Positions 1 to 43,469 of a stretch of DNA of 64,000 nucleotides are shown here, in pieces; positions within the stretch are counted from its first letter, which is position 1, and every line of letters begins with the position of its first letter. Source of the stretch: Trematomus loennbergii (taxonomy: Eukaryota; Chordata; Actinopteri; Perciformes; Nototheniidae); NCBI GenBank assembly GCA_012861695.1, contig JAAOOA010000349.1, positions 248,001 to 312,000 on the forward strand, read 5' to 3'. A program made the position numbers and the translations under genes. The notes below the pieces were generated by a model, which saw nothing but the letters and a program-made list of their open reading frames with translations, was not told where the DNA came from and ran no database searches.

Positions 1-650
1 TATTTTTTAATTCAAGAATTAACAGAAAAAAGTTCGAAGGACTTTTTCAACAGGTGGAAGATCACTGATGGTGGTGCCTATACATAGTGGCAAATAAACA
101 TTTTTAAATATATGGAGGCCTGTGTGTAATTGACAATCATCCAGATAAGGCAAAAATAGCTAAAGTGTAACTAAATGCTTACAAAATCGTTGCTTATCAT
201 GCATTATTAAAATACCGGTATATTCCAACAAGTACTCCAATTTATACGACCAAATAGGTAGATTCTTCCGACCCTCTAATACAACCTACCGAGTCGTTTC
301 TTAGAAGCGGACAGTCTGCCCATGTCACGTGATTGTGAACTTTCCCGGATTGAAAACAAAAAAACATGCTGCACACCCAACTTTTTTTCAGTGGAAAATC
401 CTAAATTGTAGGATAGTTTGGCCATTATAATGGTTTTTGATTACATTTCTAGCGAGAAGTGTATATTTGACTTTCAAAATCTACGTCCAGTGGATGTGTA
501 GGATCTATAGTTTGATAGAAGATTATTTCAAGTCTCGGTGTATAAATAGTACCTAAGGTGGTTGCTAGTGACGCAGCTCTCGCTACCCCGGAGAACTTTA
601 AACCTGGAGTAAGTATTGTCCTTACTGGCGATCGATTGAGTGATATTATA
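1..650. other. No recognisable gene
   Basis: I see no exon-like reading frame, RNA gene or recognisable repeat end here. The sequence is AT-rich and non-repetitive by eye. The last semaphorin exons, if they lay in the window, would have to be somewhere between 1 and 4647, and none could be recognised. Confidence 0.4.
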
Positions 651-658
651 CATCCATG

Positions 659-1830
659 CAGGGACGTGCACAGATATTTTGGGGGGCGGGTGCTCAAGTG
701 AGAAAAAGGGCACTTCCCATAATCATTTATAAAAAAGTGTTTTAAAACAAAAAGTTAAATATCTCTGACTTACTGACCAATTTATTTTAATACCCTCACA
801 CTCACGTAATTGTTTAATACTCAGCAGAATTCTACAAAATAATCAGCTAACACAGAAACAATGGTCTTATTTAGTATTCACAATGCACAAGTGCAGACAA
901 CAAACTAGTAAAATTAATAGTTATTAAATGAGCAGCCAACAATCAAAATTATGAAGTTACTGTTTAAGGACATTACAGGCAAAAATCGTTTTTTCATGCA
1001 TTTTGGTCTATTTTGCTTCCATGTTTTCTTTCACTCTAATGGAAATAAAACTTCCAAGAAACACATATAAATGGTGTTTGTTTTTAAACATAACATTTCC
1101 GGGGAAAATACTGACTTGACGTAAGTAACTATCTGGGGAAGTTGTGAGGTGATGTTTTTTTGTTTTATCCTTTCCACCTGCAATGCCTTGGTAACTGCAT
1201 GCAAATTAGCACATTTTAATTAGGCCTAGTTAACGCCTAATTTGCATATCAATGTGGCGATTGTGATGACCTTATTAGATACACATTTTACTGTATTCAC
1301 TTTAAGTGTCTCCCCTTAAGTTCAGTACATTAGCCTGTATGCCCATGATAAATTGCCTTAGCTAAACCTTGAGCTAACTTATCCATTAGCTAGTAGCCTA
1401 CCTAGTTAACTATATTTGTTATTGTCTTTTAGCTAATTAGCTGTAAACTCGAGGCACTGGCAGTTTAGTAATTTGTTCATCACCACTCACCTTCAAAATA
1501 AGCCAAGAAAAGCCGGCATAACATGGGACAGTAAAGTGGGAGGTGCTGCTACCTGTCTGTCTGAAGTGACTGCCGATGACTGTCCGCACCGCTGTGCAGG
1601 AGACGTGGAGGGAGGGAGAGGAGAGCTACGGAACTTCACAGTCTAATCTCCCGACCTGATATTTTGTATTCAATCAATATATTTTTGGAAAGGGAAACTG
1701 TGCGCTAACAGCAGTAGATATATATTAATTTATAAAAAATTAAAAAGGGGGGAAAAAGGGCACTTTCTCTGGAGGAAGAAAAAGGGCAGGGGCTCAAGCC
1801 CACTTTGATGTCTATGTGTGCACGTGCCTG
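659..1830. mobile_element. Non-autonomous hAT transposon with 8-bp TSD
   Basis: The element is bounded by CAGGGACGTGCACA at the left and TGTGCACGTGCCTG at the right, imperfect terminal inverted repeats. The 8-bp direct duplication CATCCATG lies at 651-658 and 1831-1838. An 8-bp duplication with CAGGG-type ends is the hAT signature. The ends also share GCTCAAG and an A-rich AAAGGGCAC block in inverted orientation. The 1.17-kb interior has no transposase frame, so it is a non-autonomous copy. Confidence 0.85.
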
Positions 1831-1845
1831 CATCCATGGATATAT

Positions 1846-2402
1846 GTAATAGTGATGTGTCGGTCGCGAACGTCTTTTAAGTGAACGACGGGAGCCGGCC
1901 CGCGAACGAGCCGTTTTGTTTTTGTTTTGATTTTGTTTTTTTGTGAAGCAATACAAAACAGAATGATATGATGATCTCCGCGCTACGGGTGCTCCATGCA
2001 TGCATGCAGTGACATGTAATATCCAAGGATTAGAGACTGTTGGATGCTGCTGTTTTGAGCATTGCAATATATTTATTTTCATTATGTTATTTATTTATTT
2101 ATGATTTATTTATTTATTTTTGCGTGGTTCTACAATCAGAGAGTTACAAGTGTCAAATGCAATGAAAACAATTGGCCACAGCAAATCATTTATATTAAAA
2201 ATGTAATTTTTACTTTTGAATACTTCAGTACAAAGGATGTATTGAATAATTGAAGTGATAGGCTATATTTGTACAATATAAATCATTAGTCAAAACAGGG
2301 CTACATTTGATTGAATTATAAAAGGTATATTTGCAGATAAACGTAACCCCGCCCCCTTAAAAAAAACGGCTCTCGCAAAGGAACGGACTACTCAACCACT
2401 AA
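1846..2402. mobile_element. Possible second hAT-type element (degenerate ends)
   Basis: The left boundary reads TAGTGATGTGTCGGTCGCGA and the right boundary, reverse-complemented, reads TAGTGGTTGAGTAGTCCGTT. They agree only partly but in the hAT style. Both subterminal zones contain GAGCCGTTTT. No clear target-site duplication was found and no coding sequence is present. The family call is inference. Confidence 0.4.
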
Positions 2403-2665
2403 TAAACAACAGTTTGTCATTGTTAAAACCCCCTTGTGGGATTATCTCCGCAATGGAGAGAGCAAAGGTTTCCCTTTGAACTGCATGTTATAGCTCAGCG
2501 CCACACCCCTGTAACACATGGTGCCGCTTGTTTGAACCATTTTCAGGCAATTTGTATTCTATTCTAGAAAAATATGTTTTTAGAGAGTTCAAGAAGCATA
2601 TGAACAAACAATGGATGTATTTTATGAACATTTGTCTTGGAAATATGCCCTTTTTAACAGTAAGG

Positions 2666-2808
2666 ACAATAATAACTGCAGCAAAAATAGATAGAACATA
2701 GAGATATATATATATCCTTCGCAAGCGGTGATCGTATTGTGTCTGTGCACCCTGGGATAATCAATACACTCTCGATGTTCTATCTATTTTTGCTGCAGTT
2801 ATTATTGT
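2666..2808. repeat. Inverted repeat, about 38-bp arms
   Basis: Positions 2666-2703 and 2771-2808 are reverse complements apart from one base. The arms contain ATAACTGCAGCAAAAATAGA or its complement. The loop is about 67 bp. The right arm ends directly at the repeat beginning at 2809. Confidence 0.85.
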
Positions 2809-3323
2809 TAAAGTAGAAGTACTCAGATTGTGTACTTGAGCAAGAGTAGAAGTACAAGAGTGTAGGAATACTCTCTTACAAGTAAAAATCCTGCATTCAA
2901 AATGTAACTCAAGTAAAAGTACAAAAGTATTAGCATCCAAATATAGTTAAAGTACCAAAAGTAAAAGTAGTCCTTGTGCAGATTGATCCATTTCAGAATA
3001 ATATATATGATATGTTTTATAATGATTGATCATTAAAGTGTTCTCAAAGCTGGTAAAGGTGCAGCTAGTTTGAATGACTTTGTATACTGCAGGGTAGCTT
3101 GTGAATTTACTCCAGGTGGAACTAAAGTCTGATTAACACTTGATTATATTTCACATCATTCATCCACATCTGTAAAGTAACTCAAGGTATTAAATAAATG
3201 TAGTGGAATAAAAGTACACCATTTACCTCTGAATTGTAGTGGGGTAGAAGTAAAAGTAGCAAAAAAAGTACCTGAGTATTAAATACAGTACTTGTAAATG
3301 TACTTAGTTACTTTACACCACTG
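2809..3323 (-). mobile_element. CAGTGGTG-type interspersed repeat (hAT-like, non-autonomous)
   Basis: Read on the minus strand the element starts CAGTGGTGTAAAGTAACTAA at 3323. It continues with many AAGTA/TACTT blocks, ending near AAGTAGAAGTACTCAG at 2811. I recognise this as a very abundant repeat of percomorph fishes. The CAGTGGTG terminus suggests hAT, but no clean target-site duplication is visible. It has no coding capacity. Confidence 0.7.
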
Positions 3324-3639
3324 CCAAAAGGCACACTATGAACTTCACAATGACTACAGTCAAATTATCAAATAAAGTCAACACTTTACTGTTAACTGAG
3401 TTTTGTCAGATTCTATTAAGCATTTTTCTTTACTCAACATTTTTTAATGGTGATATGCCCGGTAGTAGAGGTGTCGGCATAAGTAATAATAGTAAATTAT
3501 AAAATATTGTTTATTCAAATAGTTTCATACGATCGTACTTATTGGGACTCATGAGGAAAGGAGGGTGAGCGGGATCAACCTTTTCCTTTTCTTTTTATTC
3601 CAACCTTGGTAAGGAAAACATTGTAAGTCCCCAATAAAC

Positions 3640-4554
3640 AACATGATAGTTCTAGAACTGGAACTGGTTGGAAATAAGGTGTTCCAACCAGTTCCAGTTC
3701 TAGCTCCGTGCTTGTGCTTTTCTGGTTCCACACCGGTTCTTCTTTTTAGCACCGGTTGTGTTTCCACCGCCCAGAGCCCAACTGGTGCTGCGTCATGACA
3801 TCATTGTTTACGTCACTGATTTTCTCCCCAACGCTGCTCACAACAACAACAATAGGAGACTGCGTCCGGTCTGGTTTCCTAGAGTGCCGTGCTTCATTGT
3901 TTATTAATGTGGTTCAGCGGAATTTACCGACCGCTGCAGTGCTGCTCGTCCACCAGAGTTTAGTCTAGCGTTTAGTCTACCGTTTACCGTTTATTCTCCC
4001 GTTAACTCACGTCCGCTGGAAAGTATTCACTGTCTGACTGTCACACAAGCATCTCATAAATATCCCCATAAGTGAATGTGTTTCAGTATGAATTTATGCT
4101 TTTTGGCATCACAACGCCTTTATTAAAGTGTCTCTGGTATAAGATGGGTGATTTTTCTTTATGATTTCACTTGTGTAGCCCAAGTACTGATTCCACCCGA
4201 TAGCTGATATAATAAAAAACAACAGGAAATCGTTTTGATGGTCTTAAAAACGGGAAATATCAGCGAACGGATGGTCATTCAAATAAGGTAAAAACAAAGA
4301 GCATCACACTATGCCTGGTTAGTGTTGGCTCACTTAAAAGTAGTTTTTTTAAAGTGTGTGGTCGCGCTCCTGCCCCCGTCTCCAACGTAAGCGTGACGTA
4401 TTGGTTCTTGTTTCTTGACGGGGAGTCGAGTGGGGACAGCTAAGAACTGTTTTTTGGGGCCAAAAGCCAGCAGCCGTGGAAACAGGAAGAACCAGAACTT
4501 AATCGGGCACTAGCTCCGAACTGGCCCTGGAACTGCTTTGGGGGGAAAGGGGCA
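3640..4554 (-). mobile_element. TGCCCCTTT-type TIR element, copy A
   Basis: On the minus strand the copy begins TGCCCCTTTCCCCCCAAAGC at 4554 and runs to about 3640. Its two halves match, in the opposite orientation, the better-preserved copy at 22567-23726, including shared GTGTTTCCACCGC and TGGTGCTGCGTCATG blocks. The distal end is altered by a local inverted duplication at 3652-3703. It has no transposase. The superfamily is uncertain. Confidence 0.65.
3652..3703. repeat. Perfect 21-bp inverted repeat (hairpin)
   Basis: Positions 3652-3672 and 3683-3703 are exact reverse complements, with the 10-base loop AATAAGGTGT. It sits at the distal edge of the TIR element, where the normal terminal sequence of the family is missing. 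Confidence 0.9.
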
Positions 4555-4647
4555 TCAGATATACCAGTGGAGCTGAGAGCTTTATCAGCTGTGGGGCTGA
4601 TGCCGTCTGAGGGAGAGAGGAGACAGAAAGAAAGAGGGGTCACGTAC

Positions 4648-37104
<32,457 letters not shown>

Positions 37105-37161
37105 TTTTAGGAGAGTAAAAGGGGATGTGTGATGATGTCAGCAGGTCATGGTGTGTGTCGT
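37105..37161 (-). other. 5' UTR segment with a four-codon upstream ORF
   Basis: An acceptor CTCTCAG ends at 37162, so this leader is spliced to at least one upstream non-coding exon, which I could not locate. The leader contains ATGACCTGCTGA, an upstream start followed after three codons by a stop. No promoter could be identified. Confidence 0.6.
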
Positions 37162-37282
37162 CTGAGAGGAAACAGAGATAAGGGTTAGAGACAATAAAAA
37201 GCCAGTGTGTGTGTGTGTTTAGAGAGAACTAGAAAATGCATTTCCTGTTGAAATACGTACGAATGCTGTAAGCCGTGTACAT

Positions 37283-37968
37283 TTTTTGACTATACCTTCA
37301 CTTCTAAAAAGGGGTTAATTATAATCTTTTTCTCAAAGCAATGATAAACCTGTGAGTTGGATGTAGAAAAGTCAGAATCAATATAGAATTTTCTTATTTT
37401 AAAGTAAATTCAGATTGAACATAGTAAAAAAAATGTAAATTATATTGTCCGTCCAAAAGAAAAACATTACTTATAGTGAAAACCACCCTTGAATGGGTTA
37501 GTAGACTAAAAGCTTTAGGAATCCAAACTATAACATATAATAAGTACCCTGTATCAAGATTGATGCAAAACAAGTGAAATTTGAAATTTTTTCAGAGATT
37601 TAGAAAAGAAAACCCACTTCTGGGGTCATTTGGGTGCATTTTCATATCTCTGGCCCCCTCGGTCGATTTTGATGATTGACACCTCTTTTTAACCGTTAGA
37701 GCCAATAGAATCGAGAGGGAAGTTCCTATCCGAACATTACCCATGGTGAATGAGTGATGCGTAGCCAGAATGCCAAAACCGGAAGCTGTCATACACATTA
37801 CATTACATGTCACTTGTTAGATGCTTTTCCAAAGCGACTTACATACATTCAGTACTGTTGGCAATCCCCACAGGAGCAACTCCGTTATTGACATAAATAT
37901 GATGGATTATCAGTAATCATTTCAAAGTGACACAGACACATTGGATTAACCTTCAGCAGCGTTTTTCT
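37283..37968 (+). mobile_element. TTAA-family element, degenerate copy 4
   Basis: Shares GTGAGTTGGATGTAGAAAAG, TTATAGTGAAAAC, CAAAACAAGTGA and AGAGCCAATAGAATCGA with the copies at 9.1-12.3 kb, in the same orientation. Both termini are lost. A short piece of the fish repeat with CTTTTCCAAAGCGACTTACA lies at about 37796-37855 inside it. Confidence 0.75.
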
Positions 37969-38258
37969 TCAATAAACATCCCAATCCCCTATGCTGAAGT
38001 TGCAAAAACACCACGATCTTATGATCCAATTCTATCAGTTTCCCAGTTACACAGGGACGCGGGAAGTCAGTCAGAGTTGGGAGTGCGTGCAGCGTCTCGC
38101 AGCGGAGGAACTGTGGTGCGGAGGGGGGGGGGGCTGCGAGTGGAGCCTCGCAGTTTTTCAGGTTGATATGTGAAGCTCATTAGCTAGCCAACATGTATCT
38201 AGCAAATGTTTAGCAAAATATTAGAAGTGAGGCTACTAGACTAGCGTTAGGTCTACTG

Positions 38259-39186
38259 TAGTGTTGCACGGTGTACCGATACTTGAAAGGTACCGCGATA
38301 CCCTGCCGTTAAAAACGTTACGATTCCTCCGTTTCATTAGTATCGGTACTTTAAGAATGACGGGGAAAAGTACTCCGGTGAGAAAGCGCTGTTTTAATAA
38401 GAGCCGTGTGTGTTCAGCGCTCTGCTTCCACTCCCTGCAGCCGTGCCTGCAGTGCCTCCCCTCTCTCGTGCACGCGCTAGCTGCCAGAGCATGTGAGGAA
38501 ACGAGAAGCATGGCTGCAAGTGGAGTGCAACTGCCGCTGCGCCTCGGCTTGTTGACAAAAAAGACGCCAGAAGCGAAATGTGGAAGTATTTGAGCTATAT
38601 CTCTGACAGTGAGGGCAAGCCTACGGACACCACGAGACCTGTCTGTAAAAATGTTTTAGGTCCCTGCAAACCAAGGGAGCCAACACATCAAACTTGGCTA
38701 AGCACCTCGCCGACCGGCATCCAGAGCTGTTTAAAGAATTTAAAGACAGACAGGTTAGCGAATGTGATAGATAACATAATTACATCATGCTCAAGCCCAT
38801 GCCCTCAAATCGAAGTCAAACAAGAGTAATTTATTTTGTGACAAACTAATGTTTTCGTAGTTTGACGAGGCAATTAATGGCAATGATAACTGTCTAATAT
38901 GGCTATCTTTTTAGCTAACTTACCAATGTGGCTAACATCTGCAATGTACATTTTGTCAATAATTATTTATATTACTGTACTATTACATGTTAATAAAATA
39001 AAGTTAACTATCAAAGAAATCACATAAACTCAAGTATAAAGAAGAGACCATGTTGTAAGAAAACACTTAACAGATAAACTACAATTGTATTGATCATGAA
39101 AATAATAAAAGAAAAGTATCAAAAAATAATCGGAATCGCAATTGGTATCGGTACGAAACCAAAATGTTGGTATCGTGACAACACTA
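38259..39186 (+). mobile_element. hAT with BED-finger relic and 8-bp TSD
   Basis: Ends TAGTGTTGCACGGTGTACCG and, reverse-complemented, TAGTGTTGTCACGATACCAA. The duplication GTCTACTG is at 38251-38258 and 39187-39194. At 38577-38760, over two frames, the sequence reads WKYLSYISDSEGKPTDTTRP then GANTSNLAKHLADRHPELFK, a BED-type zinc finger of hAT transposases. The catalytic domain is missing, so it is non-autonomous. Confidence 0.88.
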
Positions 39187-39194
39187 GTCTACTG

Positions 39195-39603
39195 TAATAG
39201 CCTCACTTTTAATGTTTTGCAAAACATTAGCTAGCACTAGTGTTTTGCAGTTGCTCGCAGCTTATTGGGATTTATGCTAGATCGACAGGCATTGTTTTGA
39301 TGTAATAAATTAAGCATTATTGTTAGTTAAGCATGTCAGCCTGCAGCCCCACTTTGAACTCTCTGTCTCTCTCTAACTCATTGCAGCTGGCTGCACTAAA
39401 GAAAAGGGCACAGAGAGGAAACCAGTTGTAAGATGTTTAAAGGTTCATTAAATATAATATATGCTTAAATGCATTTCAAAGAAGTTGTGTTGGAGTTTGT
39501 GTTATTCTACATTTTGACACCAAGATTTTCTGATTTTACTGCAAATGTATATCGGTTCCAAATATCGGTTATCGGTCCCCTTGATTACTTGGCAGCGAGG
39601 GGA
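39195..39603. other. No feature
   Basis: I see nothing recognisable between the hAT and the next TTAA element. Confidence 0.4.
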
Positions 39604-39607
39604 TTAA

Positions 39608-40375
39608 CCTGTTAAACCCTGAGCATTGACATTCCCAGAACAAATGACCATATCTTCCCTTCTAAAAGGGATAAATTAATAATCTTTTTTTCTCAAAGCA
39701 ATGATACACCTGTGAGTTGGATGTAGAAAAGTCAGAATCAATATAGATGTTATTTATTTTAAAGAAAATTCAGATTGAACATAGTAAAATACTGTAAATT
39801 ATAGTGTCCGTCCAAATATTATTTTTTACTTATAGTGAAAACTACCCTTGGATGATGGTAAGGTAGACTAAAATCAGGGGCACAGACACATTGGATTAAC
39901 CTATGGATTAACTTCAGCAGCGTTTTTATCGTTTTAATGCCATTGAAGACCACTTTGGAGAGACTACAGAGCCAAGGTAAAAATGTTAGCATTTTTAGCT
40001 ACCTAGCGTCACCTGTTTCGATGTCTGTTTTTGTTTATAACGTCGCAAATTCGTATAATTCAGTGATAATGAGGGTACCCATAGATTCTGTGTCACCTCA
40101 CGATGTGAATCGATGTCATGGATGTGGAGAAGAGATACATAATAAGGTTTTGTGAGTGATTTTCGGTGCAGTAATCTGTTAGCATTTCGTTGCTAATTCA
40201 GAGGCATTGTGGGTTTTCTTTTGAAAAATAAATAAAAAGATCAGTTAGATGAGTTTCTTCCCGTTACATGGATATAAAACATTCATAGTTTATTAAATGA
40301 ACATGCCCTCAGACACTGTTTCCTGCAAGATGTTGCGGCAGTGCCCCGGTACCGGGGTCTCTCGGGCTTAACAGG
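39608..40375 (+). mobile_element. TTAA-flanked TIR element, copy 5 (internal deletion)
   Basis: Flanked by TTAA at 39604-39607 and 40376-40379. It starts CCTGTTAAACCCTGAG and keeps the CCCCGGTACCGGGG palindrome at 40344-40357. Relative to copy 2 it lacks about 350 bp after GGTAGACTAAAA. Confidence 0.82.
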
Positions 40376-40379
40376 TTAA

Positions 40380-40581
40380 ATGACATCCATTTAAACACAG
40401 ACAGTGGCAGAATATCAGTGTTAGTATTATTAGATCTCAGCGCTGCGTTTGATACTGTTGACCACAACATATTGCTAGACCGTCTAGAAAACTGGGTGGG
40501 AGTTTCAGCAACAGCTCTAAATTGGTTTAGTACCTACTTATGTGCTGAAAAGTGCTATATAAATAAACTTGCCTTGCCTTG
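40380..40581 (+). mobile_element. Internally deleted L2 LINE remnant
   Basis: RT motif LVLLDLSAAFDTVDHNILLD and LNWFSTYL jump directly to the L2 3' tail GAAAAGTGCTATATAAATAA, followed by CTTGC repeats. More than half the RT is lost. The frame happens to run on into copia gag. Confidence 0.75.
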
Positions 40582-41008
40582 CCTAATAAGACTGATAGAT
40601 GATGAAAGCCTATCACTGATAAGACACGATGCCGCTGATGATGGCAGGAAGGCTCTAAGAATATTGAAAGAACATTATTCTGGAAAAAGTAAACCACGGA
40701 TAATAAACCTCTACACGTCGTTGACAAAGCTACACATGAAAGACAGCGAAAGTGTTACCGACTACCTTATACGGGCGGAGAACCTTATCAGGGCTTTGAG
40801 GGAAACAGGTGAGACCATGAGCGACGGACTCATAATCGCCATGATAATAGGAGGACTACCAGACATCTTTAAGCCACTGGCTGTTCATGTAACGCAGAAT
40901 GAAGATAACGTTACATTCATAGACTTTAAAAGGAGACTGCGTGTATACGAAGAGGCAGAAACATTTAAGATAAAAGAAACCACAGATAACGTGTTTAACG
41001 TGAACTAA
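40582..41008 (+). pseudogene. Copia gag fragment
   Basis: Contains ALRILKEHYSGKSKPRIINL, MKDSESVTDYLIRAENLI and IIGGLPDIFKPL, matching the gag polyprotein region of copia elements. The N-terminus is missing. The open frame extends upstream into the LINE remnant, giving an accidental 196-codon chimera from 40418. Confidence 0.8.
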
Positions 41009-41069
41009 TGTTAAACAAGGCAGAGGCCCCGGCAGGATGTCTGCTAACAATAGAAAATAAGAAGATACT

Positions 41070-41536
41070 AATGTTATATGTTACAAATGTGGAATAAGAG
41101 GGCATAAGGCAAGAACATGTTACAGAAAAGTGTGGTTACTGCAAAAATAACACACACGAAGAATCCCTGTGCAAGAAAAAAGGGGGACAAGATGGTGTCA
41201 GAAAAGTGACAGAGGAGGAAAACAGCAAACAAGACCAATTCTTCAAGGCAAAGCACACGAAGAGCGGGGAGGAGACCTCCAGACAACGTAGAGATGAGAG
41301 GCATCATGGTGGATGCTGGAGCAACATCCCACATCGTGAACAATATCGAAAAGTTTGACAGCTTTGATGACTCATTCCTTTCAGGGACACATTCAGTGGA
41401 GTTAGCTGACGGGACCAAATGTAGCGGAATAGCACAACGCAGAGGAAACAGCGATCGTGTATCTGCTAGACAACACTGGACGACAGCACAGAGCACAGCT
41501 ACGGGATGCACTGTACATACCTTCATACCCACATGA
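41070..41536 (+). pseudogene. Copia zinc knuckle and protease
   Basis: A CYKCGIRGHKARTC knuckle (about 41079-41120) is followed, after frame changes, by the aspartic protease motif VDAGATSHIV (41310-41340), where DAG replaces the more usual DSG. Confidence 0.78.
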
Positions 41537-41562
41537 CATCTTCTCTGTGGTAAGAGCGGCAA

Positions 41563-42547
41563 ATGGAGGAGCGACAATCACCTTCAAGAAAGGAGAAAGC
41601 CACATGGTTACCAAGGACAGTAGCAGGTTTTGAGATCCACGAGAGTGGACATTTGTATTACTTGCCAACTGTTACAGAAAATGTTGAAAAATGTAAAGGG
41701 TGTCATGATATGCAAACTTGGCATGAGATTTTGGGTCATTGCAACTATGAAGATGTACAGAAATTACAAAGTGTAGTGAAAGGCATGGAGATAAAAGGAA
41801 CAGCGGTTAAGCCTACTCAGTTATGTGAAGTGTGTACACAAGGAAAATTCACAGACTAGAAATAGGGAGCCAGACAGAAAGGCTGAGAAACCCTTAGAGC
41901 TAGTACATACTGATTTAACTGGTCCCATGTCAACACTGAGCATAGAAGGCCACGGATATGCACAGTCATTTACAGATGACTATTCAGTTCACCGTGATGG
42001 TATATTTTCTGAAGTCAAAAAGTGATACAGTGCAAGCCACAGAAAGGTTCTTGGCAGACATAGCACCTTATGGAGAAGTCAAGTGTATTCGTTCAGACAA
42101 CGGCACTGAGTTTACAAAGCCGAGACTTTCAGGCTCTCTTAACTAAACATAGGATTAGACATGAAACGTCTGCACCCTATTCACCACACCAAAATGGTAC
42201 AGCAGAGAGATGCTGGCGAAACTCTCTATGATATGAGCAGATGCTTATTGATAGAGGTGGGTTACCAGACCAAGCTATGGAACTACGCTATGCAGACTGC
42301 AGCTTTTGTAAGAAACAGGTGCTACAGCAGGCGCACAAAGAAAACGCCATACGAGTTGTTCACAGGCAAAGAAACCAAATGTATCCAAACTGCAAACATT
42401 TGGTACAACTGTTTTGCTTACAAACAAGAAAAAGGGAAGCTAGACTCTAGATGTGAGCAAGGGGTTTCATTGGCTATGATAAAAACAGCCCAGCTTATCT
42501 GGTGTATTACCCAGAAACAGAGAGGGGCAAAAAGCACAGGTTGGTGA
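41563..42547 (+). pseudogene. Copia GAG-pre-integrase and integrase
   Basis: Includes WHEILGHCNYEDVQKL and CEVCTQGKF (the pre-integrase zinc region), then VHTDLTGPM with the first catalytic Asp, CIRSDNGTEFT with the second, and a third-residue region NGTAERCWRN split by frameshift near 42200. At least four frame changes are visible. Confidence 0.82.
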
Positions 42548-42803
42548 AATCACAACCCAAAAGCGCAAAAGAAAAGGAAACACAAACATCTGAATCACAC
42601 ATAGAATGTGGTCATGATGATGCACACTCCAGGGCCATAGGCAATGATATAAATGTGGAAAATGTATCAAGTCATGGTATTCAGATTTGTGTGCCTGAGA
42701 CTTTACTTGAAGAGACTGAATGTACACAGCCGAGTAAAGCCACAGAGACTGTAACCAAAAGGTATCCACAGAGAAACAAAAGGACCAACTCATCTACAGG
42801 ATT

Positions 42804-43469
42804 TTGAGACTGAGGATGCAGAGGACAACACAAACATGCATGGACTTTTGCTACAGAGCAGTCTGTGATATCCCTCAAACCTACAATGATGCCATAGTGT
42901 CAGCAAAGTCAAGGCAGTGGAAGAATGCCATGGACGAGGAGATGCGATCTCTGGAGGAGAACGAGACCTTCCACCTCACCCAGTTGCCACCAGGTAAAAA
43001 GGCAGTGGGGGGAAGATGGGTCTATGCACTCAAAAGTGACATTGATGGATCAGATAAATACAAGGCAAGATTTGTAGCAAAAGGCTACAGTCAAAGACCA
43101 GGAACAGACTACAAAGAGAATGTTCCCCCACACCACAGCTGATATGACAAGTGTAAGAGTACTCGTGCAGAAAGCAGCACAAGAGGGACTCATTTTTCAC
43201 CAGATGGACGTTAAGACAGCCTATTTGCATGCACCCATTGATTGTGAAATCTATATGGAGCAACCAGAAGGCTATGAAGAGTTAATAACCGGAAAACCTA
43301 GTTTGTAAGTTGCAAAAGTCTCTCTATGGCCTTAAGCAATCAGGTAGAAACTGGAATGCTATATTACACACATGTCTGAGTGAGAACGGTTTCATACAGA
43401 ATCCAGCTGATCATTGTGTGTATACAAGAGAGAAACATGATGAAAAGGTAATCATGATTGTATGGGTTG
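42804..43469 (+). pseudogene. Copia reverse transcriptase, first part
   Basis: Motifs AMDEEMRSLEENETF, GGRWVYALKSD, ARFVAKGYSQRPGTDY, HQMDVKTAYLHAPIDCEIYM and LQKSLYGLKQSGRNW. A short indel lies near 43129-43140. The catalytic box begins VW at 43463 and is interrupted there by the hAT. Confidence 0.85.

Noticed and set aside
449..713. Minus-strand frames of 61-82 codons
   Set aside because: No similarity to semaphorin exons or other proteins that I know, and they overlap the hAT border and its duplication.
2488..2724. Small membrane-protein-like frame
   Set aside because: It crosses the inverted-repeat arm and an AT-rich simple repeat, which explains the hydrophobic translation.
1..4647. 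Semaphorin transmembrane and cytoplasmic exons
   Set aside because: I searched the minus strand for a hydrophobic segment and splice signals in the needed phase. The hydrophobic frame near 2488-2724 overlaps an inverted repeat and has no fitting splice sites.
37592..37813. 73-codon minus-strand frame, similar to one at 11825-12028
   Set aside because: The similarity arises because both lie in copies of the same TTAA element, and the frame is broken in the others.
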